From Nitrospira sp. (GTDB lineage Bacteria; Nitrospirota; Nitrospiria; Nitrospirales; Nitrospiraceae): a stretch of 64,000 nt of DNA. Both the position numbers and the translations under genes were made by a program. The DNA lies in NCBI GenBank assembly GCA_022842445.1, contig JALHPO010000004.1, positions 186,001 to 250,000 on the forward strand. Reading direction: 5' to 3'. Under the pieces are notes generated by a model. The model had not been told where the DNA came from. It did not search any database and saw only the letters and a program-made list of their open reading frames with translations. Below, piece after piece: positions 26,541 through 35,400 of the stretch (its first letter is position 1; every line of letters starts with the position of its first letter).

Positions 26541-27143
26541 TCAGCCCCTCAAGAGACTGGCCAGATTCTCCGCATGCTTTGCTTCCTGTGCCACAATCTG
26601 CTCCAAGACCTGCCGGGTCGTCGGATCAGCGGGACCGATAGAAGCAATCAAGTCGCGATAGCTCTCGACCGCGGCTCGTTCAGCGATCAGATCTGCCGTG
26701 ATCATCTCCTCCAGCGAATCTCCTTCGTCCTGTTCTACATGACCCCGGTTCAGCAGCTGCTCAAGGAGCAACACCGGCTCACCTCCAAGCTGGACGATGC
26801 GCTCAGCCAGTTGATCCGCATGAGCTCTCTCCTCAGTCACATGCTGAAGCAGCTTCGCCTTCACGTGATGAGAACTGATCCTGGCGGACATGAAGTAGTG
26901 GCGTTTGTAGCGGAGGATGCAGATAATTTCTGAGGCCAGCGCTCGATTCAGTAACCTGATCACAGTTTCCGTACTGGCATTGTCTCCCAAGGTTACAGCG
27001 CCGCCTTCAATCTCTTGCGTTTTATAGCGGACAATGCCTGCATTGTGTTTACCAATGGCAGATTTTATTGTTGTATGTAGGCGTGCCTGGCATAACCATT
27101 TAGGAGAGGGACCAAACCTCTTGCCTGCACCAGAAGCATCCAC
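26541..27143 (-). CDS. Ferritin-like diiron protein (bacterioferritin/Dps-like)
   Basis: A four-helix protein of about 200 residues. Diiron ligands are visible in four helices: Glu in NRALASEIICILRYK, E-x2-H in VTEERAHADQ, Glu in LIAERAAVESYRD and E-x2-H in AQEAKHAENL. The first 50 residues are atypical. I chose the GTG at 27141-27143 because GGAG lies six bases upstream and it falls just downstream of the predicted transcription start (near 27157); an ATG at 27155 would leave almost no leader. Iron storage or peroxide detoxification fits the stress context. Island promoter copy 11 is directly upstream. Confidence 0.8.
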   Translation of the reverse strand: MDASGAGKRFGPSPKWLCQARLHTTIKSAIGKHNAGIVRYKTQEIEGGAVTLGDNASTETVIRLLNRALASEIICILRYKRHYFMSARISSHHVKAKLLQHVTEERAHADQLAERIVQLGGEPVLLLEQLLNRGHVEQDEGDSLEEMITADLIAERAAVESYRDLIASIGPADPTTRQVLEQIVAQEAKHAENLASLLRG

Positions 27144-27163
27144 GATTATCTCCATTTTGGATA

Positions 27164-27206
27164 AACATAATGGAGCAGCCAACTGCAGTCTGTTCACAAT
27201 TGCTCA
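27164..27206 (-). promoter_or_regulatory. Island promoter copy 11, upstream of the ferritin-like gene
   Basis: Sense motif TGAGCAATTGTGAACA (27191-27206), 21 bases, then TATGTT (27164-27169). The predicted leader is only about 14 bases if translation starts at the GTG at 27143. Confidence 0.75.
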
Positions 27207-27292
27207 CTAGGGAACAATGACAACCATAGAGGCGAGGTCATACGGAGTCGGCTTAGCGTTACCGAATCAAAGAACAGAATCGGAGGGAGGTT

Positions 27293-28015
27293 CTAGTCGT
27301 GGAGAACGACATTGAGGAGGGAACTATTCACATGCAACCCGCCATTCCGGCGCAGCCCGCCTTTGTAATCAATGAACCCCATTTTGCGGAACTTATTCAT
27401 GAAGAAGCTGACGCGAGAGCGGGTGGTGCCGATCATCTCGGCCAACGTTTCCTGACTGATCTTCGCAATGACCGTTTCCGGCTTGCCTTCCTTCCCAAAA
27501 TGGGCCAATAGCAACAGCGCACGCGCCAGCCGCTTCTCGCTGGAATTAAACAGTTGATCCACTAAATCCTCTTGGACGCGGATCAAGTGCAACAGCAAAT
27601 AGGACATAAACGCGTCAGAGAACTTGGGGTACTCCTGCAGCAGGCGGAGCATGGCGGCCTTCTCGATGCGTAGAATACGGGAGTCTTCCAGGGCGGTGGC
27701 AGACGCAACACGAACCGGCTGGCCCGCCAGGCAGGATTCCCCTACAAAATCCCCCTGCTCAAGAATCGACATGACGGCTTCCTTGCCATGTTCCGACACT
27801 ACGGTCACCTTCACCTTGCCCGCCTGAATAAAAAACACCGCATCCGACGCGTCTCCTTGTGAAAAGAGAATCTGCCTCTTGGGAAGCATGAGGATCGTCT
27901 CCCCCTCCCTATCGGCCTTACTAAGGAATACGTCAAGATTGAACGATGTTCGCATGCGCACCACGGCTCCGCTTCTTCTACTGTTCAGATCGACTGAATC
28001 CGCCATATTGGTCAT
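27293..28015 (-). CDS. Crp/Fnr-family transcription regulator
   Basis: A regulator of 240 residues. A cyclic-nucleotide-binding-type sensor domain occupies about residues 25-140 (ILFSQGDASDAVFFIQAGKV, LEQGDFVGESCL). A Crp-type winged helix-turn-helix lies near 175-225 (KISQETLAEMIGTTRSRVSF then FMNKFRKMGFIDY). No Fnr-type cysteine cluster is seen, so an oxygen-sensing [4Fe-4S] role is unlikely. AGGGAG lies seven bases before the ATG at 28013-28015. It is the only Crp/Fnr protein in the window and lies next to the promoter of the ferritin-like gene, so it is the prime candidate to bind the island motif. It carries no copy of the motif itself. Confidence 0.88.
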   Translation of the reverse strand: MTNMADSVDLNSRRSGAVVRMRTSFNLDVFLSKADREGETILMLPKRQILFSQGDASDAVFFIQAGKVKVTVVSEHGKEAVMSILEQGDFVGESCLAGQPVRVASATALEDSRILRIEKAAMLRLLQEYPKFSDAFMSYLLLHLIRVQEDLVDQLFNSSEKRLARALLLLAHFGKEGKPETVIAKISQETLAEMIGTTRSRVSFFMNKFRKMGFIDYKGGLRRNGGLHVNSSLLNVVLHD

Positions 28016-28139
28016 ACCATGACTCCCTTGTACCGAAAGACGTCGGCCATGCGTCATGACCCGTGCAGATGGCCTCTGACCACTACCGACACTGTCTCTC
28101 ACAGACCCCGCTCTCTACTCGTTCGACGAAGACATCCTG

Positions 28140-28352
28140 TCAGCGATTACGGTTGAGATAGTACGATCCGCCCGAGGACGACACTGGAGCTTGCAGACTG
28201 TCCACAGTCTGCTGCATTTCCCTCAATGCAAGACTGATCTGTTTGACCGAGCAATGACGCAGGGCATGAATATTGTCTCCCATCCAGAGTCGAAGGCCTT
28301 TTCGGGACGGTGAATTCAACGTCAATACGTACGTTCGTGGTGCAGTTTTCAT
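28140..28352 (-). CDS. Small protein of unknown function
   Basis: A basic protein of 70 residues (MKTAPRTYVLTLNSPSRKG..., ending SYYLNRNR). No signal peptide or known domain; the middle may be helical (SVKQISLALREMQQTVDSL). GGAGGACAGT precedes the ATG. It sits about 120 bases upstream of the Crp/Fnr gene and could be co-transcribed with it. Confidence 0.5.
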   Translation of the reverse strand: MKTAPRTYVLTLNSPSRKGLRLWMGDNIHALRHCSVKQISLALREMQQTVDSLQAPVSSSGGSYYLNRNR

Positions 28353-28388
28353 ACTGTCCTCCGTGGTAATTGCCGCCTACTCCGCTTC

Positions 28389-28424
28389 AACCTGGCACCA
28401 AGTATGAAAGCGTGGTGCCAGGTT
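28389..28424 (-). terminator. Hairpin between two small genes
   Basis: Perfect 12-bp inverted repeat AACCTGGCACCA / TGGTGCCAGGTT around a 12-base loop. It lies just after the stop of the gene at 28435. No T-run follows, so it is a terminator-like or regulatory hairpin. Confidence 0.5.
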
Positions 28425-28434
28425 CATGGTCCTG

Positions 28435-28803
28435 TCATGCCGCCCGAAATACCGCCAGCAGATCGCTCAATGCCATAGTTTTGTGCTGCAACACGGCTCG
28501 CTCCGCCTTCAGCTCATCCAGCACGACCGCCTTAGCGGCGCCACCGGTGACACAAGCCACAACAAGCGCGTGAACCCGATTGCATTCCCCCTCGACCTTT
28601 GCCTTGACCACCGGATTGACAGCCAGCATGTCCATCACCGCGGCCTTGGTCGAGGCGAGATGCGACTGCAATTCGGCCTCTGGATAGTCGCTGCGTGCGG
28701 CCTCGCTGACACAGCGATCCATGCTTTGCGCCAGGAAGAGGTACAATCTCACCAGCGTGTCCGTCACGTCGATGTGGCTATGAACGGTAGTTTGGACATT
28801 CAT
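28435..28803 (-). CDS. Small helical protein of unknown function
   Basis: A protein of 122 residues, mostly predicted helical, with two cysteines (DRCVSEAARS, GECNRVHALVVACV). It has no signal peptide. TAGGAG lies about eight bases before the ATG. It is 27 bases downstream of the gene at 28831 on the same strand, so the two probably form a unit. No family recognised. Confidence 0.5.
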   Translation of the reverse strand: MNVQTTVHSHIDVTDTLVRLYLFLAQSMDRCVSEAARSDYPEAELQSHLASTKAAVMDMLAVNPVVKAKVEGECNRVHALVVACVTGGAAKAVVLDELKAERAVLQHKTMALSDLLAVFRAA

Positions 28804-28830
28804 CTTTCATGCTCCTACCAGTTGCAGATA

Positions 28831-29055
28831 CTATTGCGTCTCGATGGTGGCTTGCGTAGCCTGAGGTGACGGGCCGCCTGGCCTCGGCACGGTTGTCACG
28901 GAAAGACTCGGTTCCGACGTCTCCTGCATCGACACCTTCAGGTCCTGAATAGCCTTTGCGACATCCTGCTCCGTCGATCCAAACCGGTCTCCCATCACCT
29001 TGATCGCCTGAGCGATCGCTTTCTTCATCCTCAAGTTTTGTTCGTCTGGTGTCAT
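28831..29055 (-). CDS. Small protein of unknown function
   Basis: A protein of 74 residues if started at the ATG 29053-29055 (MTPDEQNLRMKKAIAQAI...), which has GAGGGGG close upstream. A longer start at 29088 lies inside a perfect hairpin (29083-29108) and has no ribosome site. The N-terminal half is helical and the C-terminus is Pro/Thr/Gln-rich. No known domain. Confidence 0.45.
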   Translation of the reverse strand: MTPDEQNLRMKKAIAQAIKVMGDRFGSTEQDVAKAIQDLKVSMQETSEPSLSVTTVPRPGGPSPQATQATIETQ

Positions 29056-29082
29056 GCCCCCTCTTCGCTTCTGAATGTCTGT

Positions 29083-29108
29083 GGACATTCTGATCGGTCA
29101 GAATGTCC
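29083..29108. promoter_or_regulatory. Perfect hairpin upstream of the gene at 28831
   Basis: Inverted repeat GGACATTCTGA / TCAGAATGTCC, 11 bp with a 4-base loop. As RNA it would bury the upstream ATG at 29088. As DNA it is a palindrome suited to a dimeric regulator. No partner is identified. Confidence 0.45.
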
Positions 29109-29349
29109 GGATTGTCCGCGCCCTCACCAAGTGGGTCATCAGCACTGATCCCACAGGCAGGCAACGAGAGCAGTCGGCGCGGGGACTGGAGACACCCGTG
29201 CGACTCATGCTCCGAACCAAAACCTTCTCACCCCTCCGAATAGTTCATGAAAGAAGGAGAATAGAAGGTGTGCCCAAGATAAGACCACGATAGCGGCTGG
29301 CGAACAGAAGCCATACTAGGAAAAGCCCTAGGCAAAAGAAGAACGGATG

Positions 29350-29526
29350 CTAGGGAGCGCCGGATTCCACTATCGTGCGCTTGCCTTCAACGACAAGCTG
29401 CAGCACCTTCCGCTGCGGGGAGTCAGCCGTCAGGGCTCGCTTAAGATCGTAGCGCGCAGAATTGACGGCCGGTTCGAGAATCGGCCGAGTATTCGCCGGT
29501 ATCAGATACGTCTGACCTTGTGCCAC
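29350..29526 (-). CDS. Possible short gene or remnant
   Basis: A 58-codon minus-strand frame with protein-like composition (GQTYLIPANTRPILEP, ARYDLKRALTADSPQRK, LQLVVEGKRTIVESG). A stop lies just before the GTG start at 29524-29526 and no good ribosome site is seen, so it may be the C-terminal remnant of a longer gene. Not recognised. The rest of 29109-29845 shows no supportable gene. Confidence 0.3.
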   Translation of the reverse strand: MAQGQTYLIPANTRPILEPAVNSARYDLKRALTADSPQRKVLQLVVEGKRTIVESGAP

Positions 29527-29845
29527 CGCTCAATGCCACATTGTGCATTGAGAGAGCTCTAGGCAACGATTAGCGCAGAGCACCACAAGACATTCGAGTT
29601 CATGGAAGGAGAGCGGAAGAAAACATCAGGGGAAGAGACTGGGTTAAGGAACTTCTCCAAGCCCCCTTGCCAAGCGGAGATGCGACCTAGGAGGAACGTA
29701 CGTTTGTGAGCATACTGTGACGTTTGAGAATAAACGCCCGACTCCGCTCTACCATTACGGTGAGCTTCAGAACCACAGAGATCTGCTGCATTCTCAAACC
29801 TCCATCAGAAAGCCTTCAGCAATATAGCTCCTCCTGGCCACCTTG

Positions 29846-29956
29846 TTATTTAGTCAGCATAACGGTCACGAGCAGGGCAACCGCCCACGTAATCACATAC
29901 GCGAACAGTAAGAGTTCCATTCCCATATCGCGCCGAAGATCACGCCAAATACTCAT
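29846..29956 (-). CDS. Small single-pass membrane protein (36 aa)
   Basis: A 36-residue protein starting MSIWRDLRRDMGMELLLFAY. It has one hydrophobic helix (MELLLFAYVITWAVALLVTV) after a positively charged N-terminus, so it should insert in the inner membrane with the N-terminus inside. GGAGG lies five bases before the ATG at 29954-29956, which is the main evidence that it is translated. Function unknown. Confidence 0.55.
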   Translation of the reverse strand: MSIWRDLRRDMGMELLLFAYVITWAVALLVTVMLTK

Positions 29957-30117
29957 GACTTCCTCCCGTATTCAGTAGTCCCTTCTCACTGAGACCGCCC
30001 ACATAACCCTATCGATGATTCACAGGATGATACCCGTTATAGAAACCCTTCAGGCCGGATCATGCCCCAGTTCCGCACTATCATCCATCGCTCTCACTCA
30101 CTCTATCGACAGAAGAT

Positions 30118-30330
30118 TCATCTCACCCCGCCTTTTCCAAGCCTCATCACAGGGGACCCAGGAACGCGCGCACGGTTCCTATTTGGTGGATCATGACTCG
30201 CCCGATTAGCCTCAATCCCCGGATCCGTCATCGCGCCGCAGAGCAGGCAACGCCAACCAGCCACCAGGGGCTGGCCCATATCTCTCATTTGGACGGCAAT
30301 CAAGAGACCTTGGCAACGTCGACACTGCAT
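30118..30330 (-). CDS. Small two-CxxC zinc-ribbon protein, paralogue C
   Basis: A protein of 70 residues with CRRCQGLLIAV at the start and RCLLCGAMTDPGIEANR, the same layout as paralogues A and B but more diverged. The C-terminus is basic (NRNRARVPG). GGAGG lies four bases before the ATG at 30328-30330. It appears to be transcribed alone; no island motif was found upstream. Function unknown. Confidence 0.65.
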   Translation of the reverse strand: MQCRRCQGLLIAVQMRDMGQPLVAGWRCLLCGAMTDPGIEANRASHDPPNRNRARVPGSPVMRLGKGGVR

Positions 30331-30494
30331 CGCGCCTCCTATGGGCCGGCTCTACAACACCCTTCTCAACGTCTGGTTCCAGATCAGGCACGCATACATG
30401 GGATTGAAGGAACTTCGACGGAAGCAATGCCACCATGCCTCGGCGATAAGCGCGCACGGCCTGATCATATCAGGCCTCCTTCACGGCCTTGAAG

Positions 30495-31067
30495 CTAACA
30501 AGCTTTGGGCGGATGATTGGATGCGGAGACGTTGAAAACCGCCAGATTCAGATGCTGGAACTCCAGCCGCTTCTCACGTGTCCGAAACGTACGATCCCCA
30601 ATCGCCAGCAGCTGCTGCTTATCGAGGAACAAATCCCGCTTGTCACTGACCGCCCACTCGTATTCCCGTGTCATCGCCAGGGCATCGACCGGACAGGCTT
30701 GGACGCACAGCCCGCAAAACAAACACCGCGTCATATCCATCGAATACTCTCGCGCGTATCGCTTCGTCGGTTCGCCCGGCACTTCGGCGCTCACCACTGC
30801 AATGACGCGAGAGGGACAGGCAGCCTCACAGAGATCACAACCGACACACTTCTCGGTCCCATCGTCATAGCGCAGCAACGCCAGCATGCCGCGATAATTG
30901 TCCGGCAAAATCCGCTTCTCGTGCGGATATTGAAGGGTAACCGGCTTGTAGTGGAGGAGATGGCCCAAGGTCAACTTCATTCCCACTGCGAGCTCATAGA
31001 AAGTGACCAGCTTGATCCAAGCCGTGAATCCACTATAGTGCCTTGCCCATCTCTCTCTCAGTCTCAT
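30495..31067 (-). CDS. nuoI: Orphan NADH-quinone oxidoreductase subunit I
   Basis: A ferredoxin-like complex I subunit of 190 residues. Both [4Fe-4S] motifs are complete: CVGCDLCEAACPSRVI and CLFCGLCVQACPVDAL. The N-terminal amphipathic helix (FYELAVGMKLTLGHLL) is the normal NuoI lead-in. No other nuo gene is within the window, so it is separated from its operon or serves a different ferredoxin-linked complex. The C-terminus (ASNHPPKAC) is slightly long. Confidence 0.88.
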   Translation of the reverse strand: MRLRERWARHYSGFTAWIKLVTFYELAVGMKLTLGHLLHYKPVTLQYPHEKRILPDNYRGMLALLRYDDGTEKCVGCDLCEAACPSRVIAVVSAEVPGEPTKRYAREYSMDMTRCLFCGLCVQACPVDALAMTREYEWAVSDKRDLFLDKQQLLAIGDRTFRTREKRLEFQHLNLAVFNVSASNHPPKAC

Positions 31068-31166
31068 GCGTACTCTTTCTTGGACCTGACGAGCTGTCCG
31101 TCGATCTCTCGCGGATACGACTCTGTCCTATCGCATTTGCGACCAATACACTCTCGACTCACGCAT

Positions 31167-31472
31167 TCAAAAGGTCGGCGCCGACCGGATTACTTTCCGC
31201 GTCTCCTCTTCACCTGCACAGGTCTGTTTTGCCAGCATGCGTTGTCCGACACTGGCGCGTTTGGGAATTCTCGCCATACAAATCTTTAGCGAATCCCCCT
31301 CTGCGCCCGATGCCGGTAAACTAACCTCTCCTACTGGAGCGGGAGGTATCGCTCCTTTCACAAGCGGATCTGCCGCTTGAGCCGGTTGAGTTGACCATAT
31401 CGACAGTGCCGCGAACAGCACCAGCGTTAAGACTGCAGCCGCCGGTTTTGTGTTGGACAGAATTTTCATCAT
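31167..31472 (-). CDS. Exported small protein with a conserved ICMARIPKR motif
   Basis: A protein of about 101 residues with a signal peptide (AVLTLVLFAALSIWSTQPAQ, cleaved near AADPL). The C-terminal half holds the distinctive motif LKICMARIPKRASVGQRML and a second cysteine (KQTCAGEEE), which could form a disulfide with the first. GAGGGAGA lies just before two adjacent ATGs (31467-31472). Role unknown. The region 31530-31901 upstream of it contains no gene that I can support. Confidence 0.6.
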   Translation of the reverse strand: MMKILSNTKPAAAVLTLVLFAALSIWSTQPAQAADPLVKGAIPPAPVGEVSLPASGAEGDSLKICMARIPKRASVGQRMLAKQTCAGEEETRKVIRSAPTF

Positions 31473-31901
31473 GACGATCTCCCTCTTTTCGTTAGTGGCC
31501 CATACTCGCTCACCCCAAAAGCAACCCATGCAAAAGCGCGCATGTGAACCGGTCCATCACATAACCGCTAGCTGCCGTGCAGACACACGGCTGTGGGATT
31601 GGTGATTCGCATATCGCACCGCTTAACTGGATGAGACTCGTTTTTCAAAGAAGCGGCGGAGACTGGGGAATCAGACGCGCTGTAGAGGCAGGGGATGCGC
31701 GAGAGATGGGACAGTCGGCGTAGCTTGGACCATCACCACATCACTTTACGGACCACTTACTTAGGTGTCAACGATTCGAGAGCAGCGACAAGCTGTAAGG
31801 TGATGATTCCGTGGGGGTATATTTATTTTCAGCAACGCATCACGGGAGGGGATACCACGCGATGATTGCTCTTGCTGCAGCAAGCCAGAGATGCTTCCTG
31901 C

Positions 31902-32408
31902 CTAATACCGGCCCTTCGGTTCGAGCGGGACAGAGGTCAATTCACGGTAGACTCGGTGAAACTCTTCCGTCGTTAGATCGGGGGCCTGTAGTTTGGCAAG
32001 CGCCTCCTGACTGATAGGGTACTCGACCGTATCGTCATAGTTCGATGAGGCAATCGTCACGAATCGTGGAGGAAACAACCGCTCCGGCAGGAGGATGCTG
32101 ATGCCTAGATTGTACTTAAGCGCCAGACGAATCACCTCTCGCGCCTTGTCCGCCGGAACATCCCGGCCGAGTCCGATATTCTGTGGCGGTTGCCCTCGTT
32201 TGGCGAATTGAAAATGGACATTGGTCATGCCCGCTTGAGCAAACTCTTCTTTCAACGCCGCGACCTGACTCCGATATTGATCGGCAAGCACAACCTCGAC
32301 GCGGCTCACGGTTTGAACTGGCTCACCTTCGGCAAATAATGCGGTCGTTCCCACACCCATGAGGACAGGGAGCAACATCCCGCTGATCCATAATCCCCGC
32401 AAACTCAT
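31902..32408 (-). CDS. Exported protein of unknown function
   Basis: A protein of 168 residues with a signal peptide (LWISGMLLPVLMGVGTTALF, cleaved near AEGEPV). The mature part looks like a compact alpha/beta domain (SRVEVVLADQYRSQVAALKE, REVIRLALKYNLGISILLPE). It lies about 85 bases downstream of the multicopper oxidase on the same strand, separated by a strong hairpin. No family recognised; association with the oxidase is a guess from position. Confidence 0.6.
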   Translation of the reverse strand: MSLRGLWISGMLLPVLMGVGTTALFAEGEPVQTVSRVEVVLADQYRSQVAALKEEFAQAGMTNVHFQFAKRGQPPQNIGLGRDVPADKAREVIRLALKYNLGISILLPERLFPPRFVTIASSNYDDTVEYPISQEALAKLQAPDLTTEEFHRVYRELTSVPLEPKGRY

Positions 32409-32452
32409 AGACTATGTTACCTCGAAGAGAAATTCGGAAGGTATGCAGAGGA

Positions 32453-32485
32453 GCGGCGGTGTCCCGTAAGACGGGACACCGCCGC
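32453..32485 (-). terminator. Strong hairpin after the multicopper oxidase gene
   Basis: Perfect 15-bp stem GCGGCGGTGTCCCGT / ACGGGACACCGCCGC with a 3-base loop, 9 bases past the stop of the oxidase. No clear T-run follows. Confidence 0.65.
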
Positions 32486-32493
32486 ATGGATGA

Positions 32494-35400
32494 CTACTGC
32501 CCGATCATCGAAGTCGGTGTGGCGACCGCTTCACCGATTTGGTTCTCAGCCGTCTTGGTGGCTGGAACCTGTGGCGTCAGGTGCAAGATGCGCCGATCCT
32601 CGACTGGAAGTACCTTGAAGAGTCCCCACTGTCCCGCATTGACATAAGCCGGACGTTGGTTCTTCCACAAGTAATCGCCGACGATCCGGTTCGGTCCTCC
32701 GGCCCCGCCGGTCAGATAGGCGTTAATCACTTCTGACCCTCCGAACTCCATGGTGCTGACTTGATCGGCACCCTGCATATAGGGTTCGTGCGGCCATTCG
32801 TGACCATCGACCGTGAACAGTTGGACCTGCTCACTAAAGGCACCAAGCACGTGAATCGCTACCGGATCTCCCACGTGAGCCTGCAACAGCGGCGTCGAGG
32901 GCGTTTCCCCGGCTTTCACGCAGCTGAAGATTTCCGGAATTTCACAGCCTTTTTCTACCCGCCATGCAGTCGGCTCTGACCGGTAGTTCACCGCCGTAAT
33001 GCCGGCGACCTGCTGGATGTACGGCATGAAGCTGACGCCGACGATGTTATCCTCGTCCTGGAACATCAGGGAGAAATCTCTATAGTTCTTCCTGTTTTCA
33101 TTGCCGGGAACCGTCCGATCAACGATGACATCGGCTCGCCAGCTGCTCTTCATCGTAATATCGTCACCCGACACGGGATCGCGATACCGCGAACCCTTCG
33201 GCCCGACAATGACCGATCCAAACAGACCGTTTCTCGGATTCTCAACCACGTTCCCCCAATCCTGAATGAGCGCGGCCAGCTCTCCGTATTCCGGATGGGC
33301 ATAGTAGGTGTAGGTCTTGCTCTGCCCCGGTCCGATTGTTTGATCGCCTGAGTTATTGCCGACATTGGCGCCGAACGAATCTTTTGGATCGAACGCCATC
33401 ATGTCGACATGGAAACCGGCGCGCTCTTTCGCCATCTCGTTCTTCAAATTGATCTTCAGGCAATCACCGACGTTCACGTGCAGCGTCAGGGGGCTTGGCT
33501 TGAGTTCACCAGCCTTGACACGCCCACGATCCCCTTCGAGCACATACATCTTGCCCTGCTCGTTACCGAAGACCATCTTCCGTTCGAGGTCCACTTCCAT
33601 CACACCAGGCGCTCCGTCATGGTACCGGATCTGCTGGTCAACCGCCGACACATTGAAGGACTTCACCGGCGCATCAGCCGGGCAAACAGAAGGAGCAGAC
33701 TTCTGAATCTGCTCGCGGCTCGGCAAGGGCTTCAGATCGCCCTGCAATTCATCGAACACTCTGAAGATTCCCCAACTACCTTCGGCAAAATGCGATGCAC
33801 GACCGCTATAGTAGAGGTAATCTCCTGACTGTTTTTGCGGACCGCCAGCCGCCGGAATCGCTGGATCATAACGCTCTCCGATCGCCAGGTGGATCGTGCT
33901 CCTCGGCATGGCTGTCGTCCCGTACCGTTCCATCGGGAACCAGTGGCCGGTCACATGCCACGTATGCACTTCGTTGGCTGAACCGACCAGGGCACGCACG
34001 ACAATAGGATCGCCGAGGTAGGCCCGCAGCAATGGAGTACCGGGATCACCGTGAATGCCGGATACGAACAACTTCGACGGATCGGGGTTGTTCATCAACC
34101 GCACGCTCAACGGTTCGACCCGCATGCTATACCCGCTGCCGGTCGTCGCTTCACCGCCATTGAGGAACCACATCGGCGACTTGTTGATCTTTTCGGGGAA
34201 CTGATGCGACGGTGGCCCATCCACAGTGGTCGCTCCGATCCTCGCTTGAGGATTGTCGGTCGTGATCAGCTCCGCTGTTCGAGCATTGCTGTCCATGATA
34301 TGCATCATGACTTCTCGGAAACTGCCACGGATATGGGCCGATACCGGCTCCAGCGTATGGATGTCCGCGATGGGACCGCTGCGGATTTCTTTGCCGGTAA
34401 CCGGGTCATGGTAGGTCGACCGCGGCGGCTCGGTAATGAACGCAGAGAACAATCCATGGCCCCATGTATCCGTACCAAACACATGGTCATGCCAGTAGAC
34501 GGTCCCCAAATCCGCATCCACATACCAGCGCTCACGGATGAACTCCACGCTGGCGATATCGTCCTTCTTATGCCCGTACTTCAGCGGCGCATCGAAGGTG
34601 ATCGTCTTCCCGTTGATGGTCTTGATCCGGGCGACTTCAAAGAACTTGGGATCATCCATCCCGACGCCCAACTCAATATTGACATGGAACTTCGACGGGT
34701 CTGCCACCGTAATACTGCGCGCACCGGCCTTTGTGTCGGCCGTCAACACCGTATTCCCCGGCAAGGGCATGCCCTTCTCCGGCTGCGGATCTTTCAGCAT
34801 AGTGAACGCCCGCAGCGACATGTCGTAGGAGAATCCGATCGTCGGACCATCCGATGCGCTGGTATCGAACTGGAAGAAATGCGGGTGGAGATTGATCTTG
34901 TTTGCCCACCCGGTTCTGGCATCATCGGGAATTTCGTTTTTGAAGATCACGTCCACGCAATCGTACACGTTGCCGCGAATCACCAATGGCACCTGTTTCT
35001 TGGGATTTTGCCGCACTTCTGCTTCTTCTTCGTGCAACACATAGATCATACCGATCGGATCGACCAGAGCGGCGGAGTTCGCCGTCGCCGGTTTCAGCGT
35101 GATCGGTAATGTAATGGAATGGGTTGTGAAGTACTTCCGCGGAGCATTCTCCGGGCACAAGCTCCAGGGACCTTGCTCACCGGGCCTGGCTGGTTCCGTG
35201 CTCTTGGTGCCGTCCTCTCTCACATGGAAAGGCTCTAACCATGGCGCGCCACCGTGGTTCGGGGCAAATGGCGGACGCTTGCCGAGATGCGGACGGAGCC
35301 ATGGGAACGCCAGCTTTCCGGTTTGCGGATCGAACGTGATTGGCGGACGCTTTAACGGAGCGGGCGAGACATAATCCGCCCACTTGTGAGGCGTTTCCGG

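Noticed and set aside
30212..30457. 81-codon minus-strand frame overlapping zinc-ribbon paralogue C
   Set aside because: It overlaps a gene with a strong ribosome site and conserved CxxC pattern, and has none itself.
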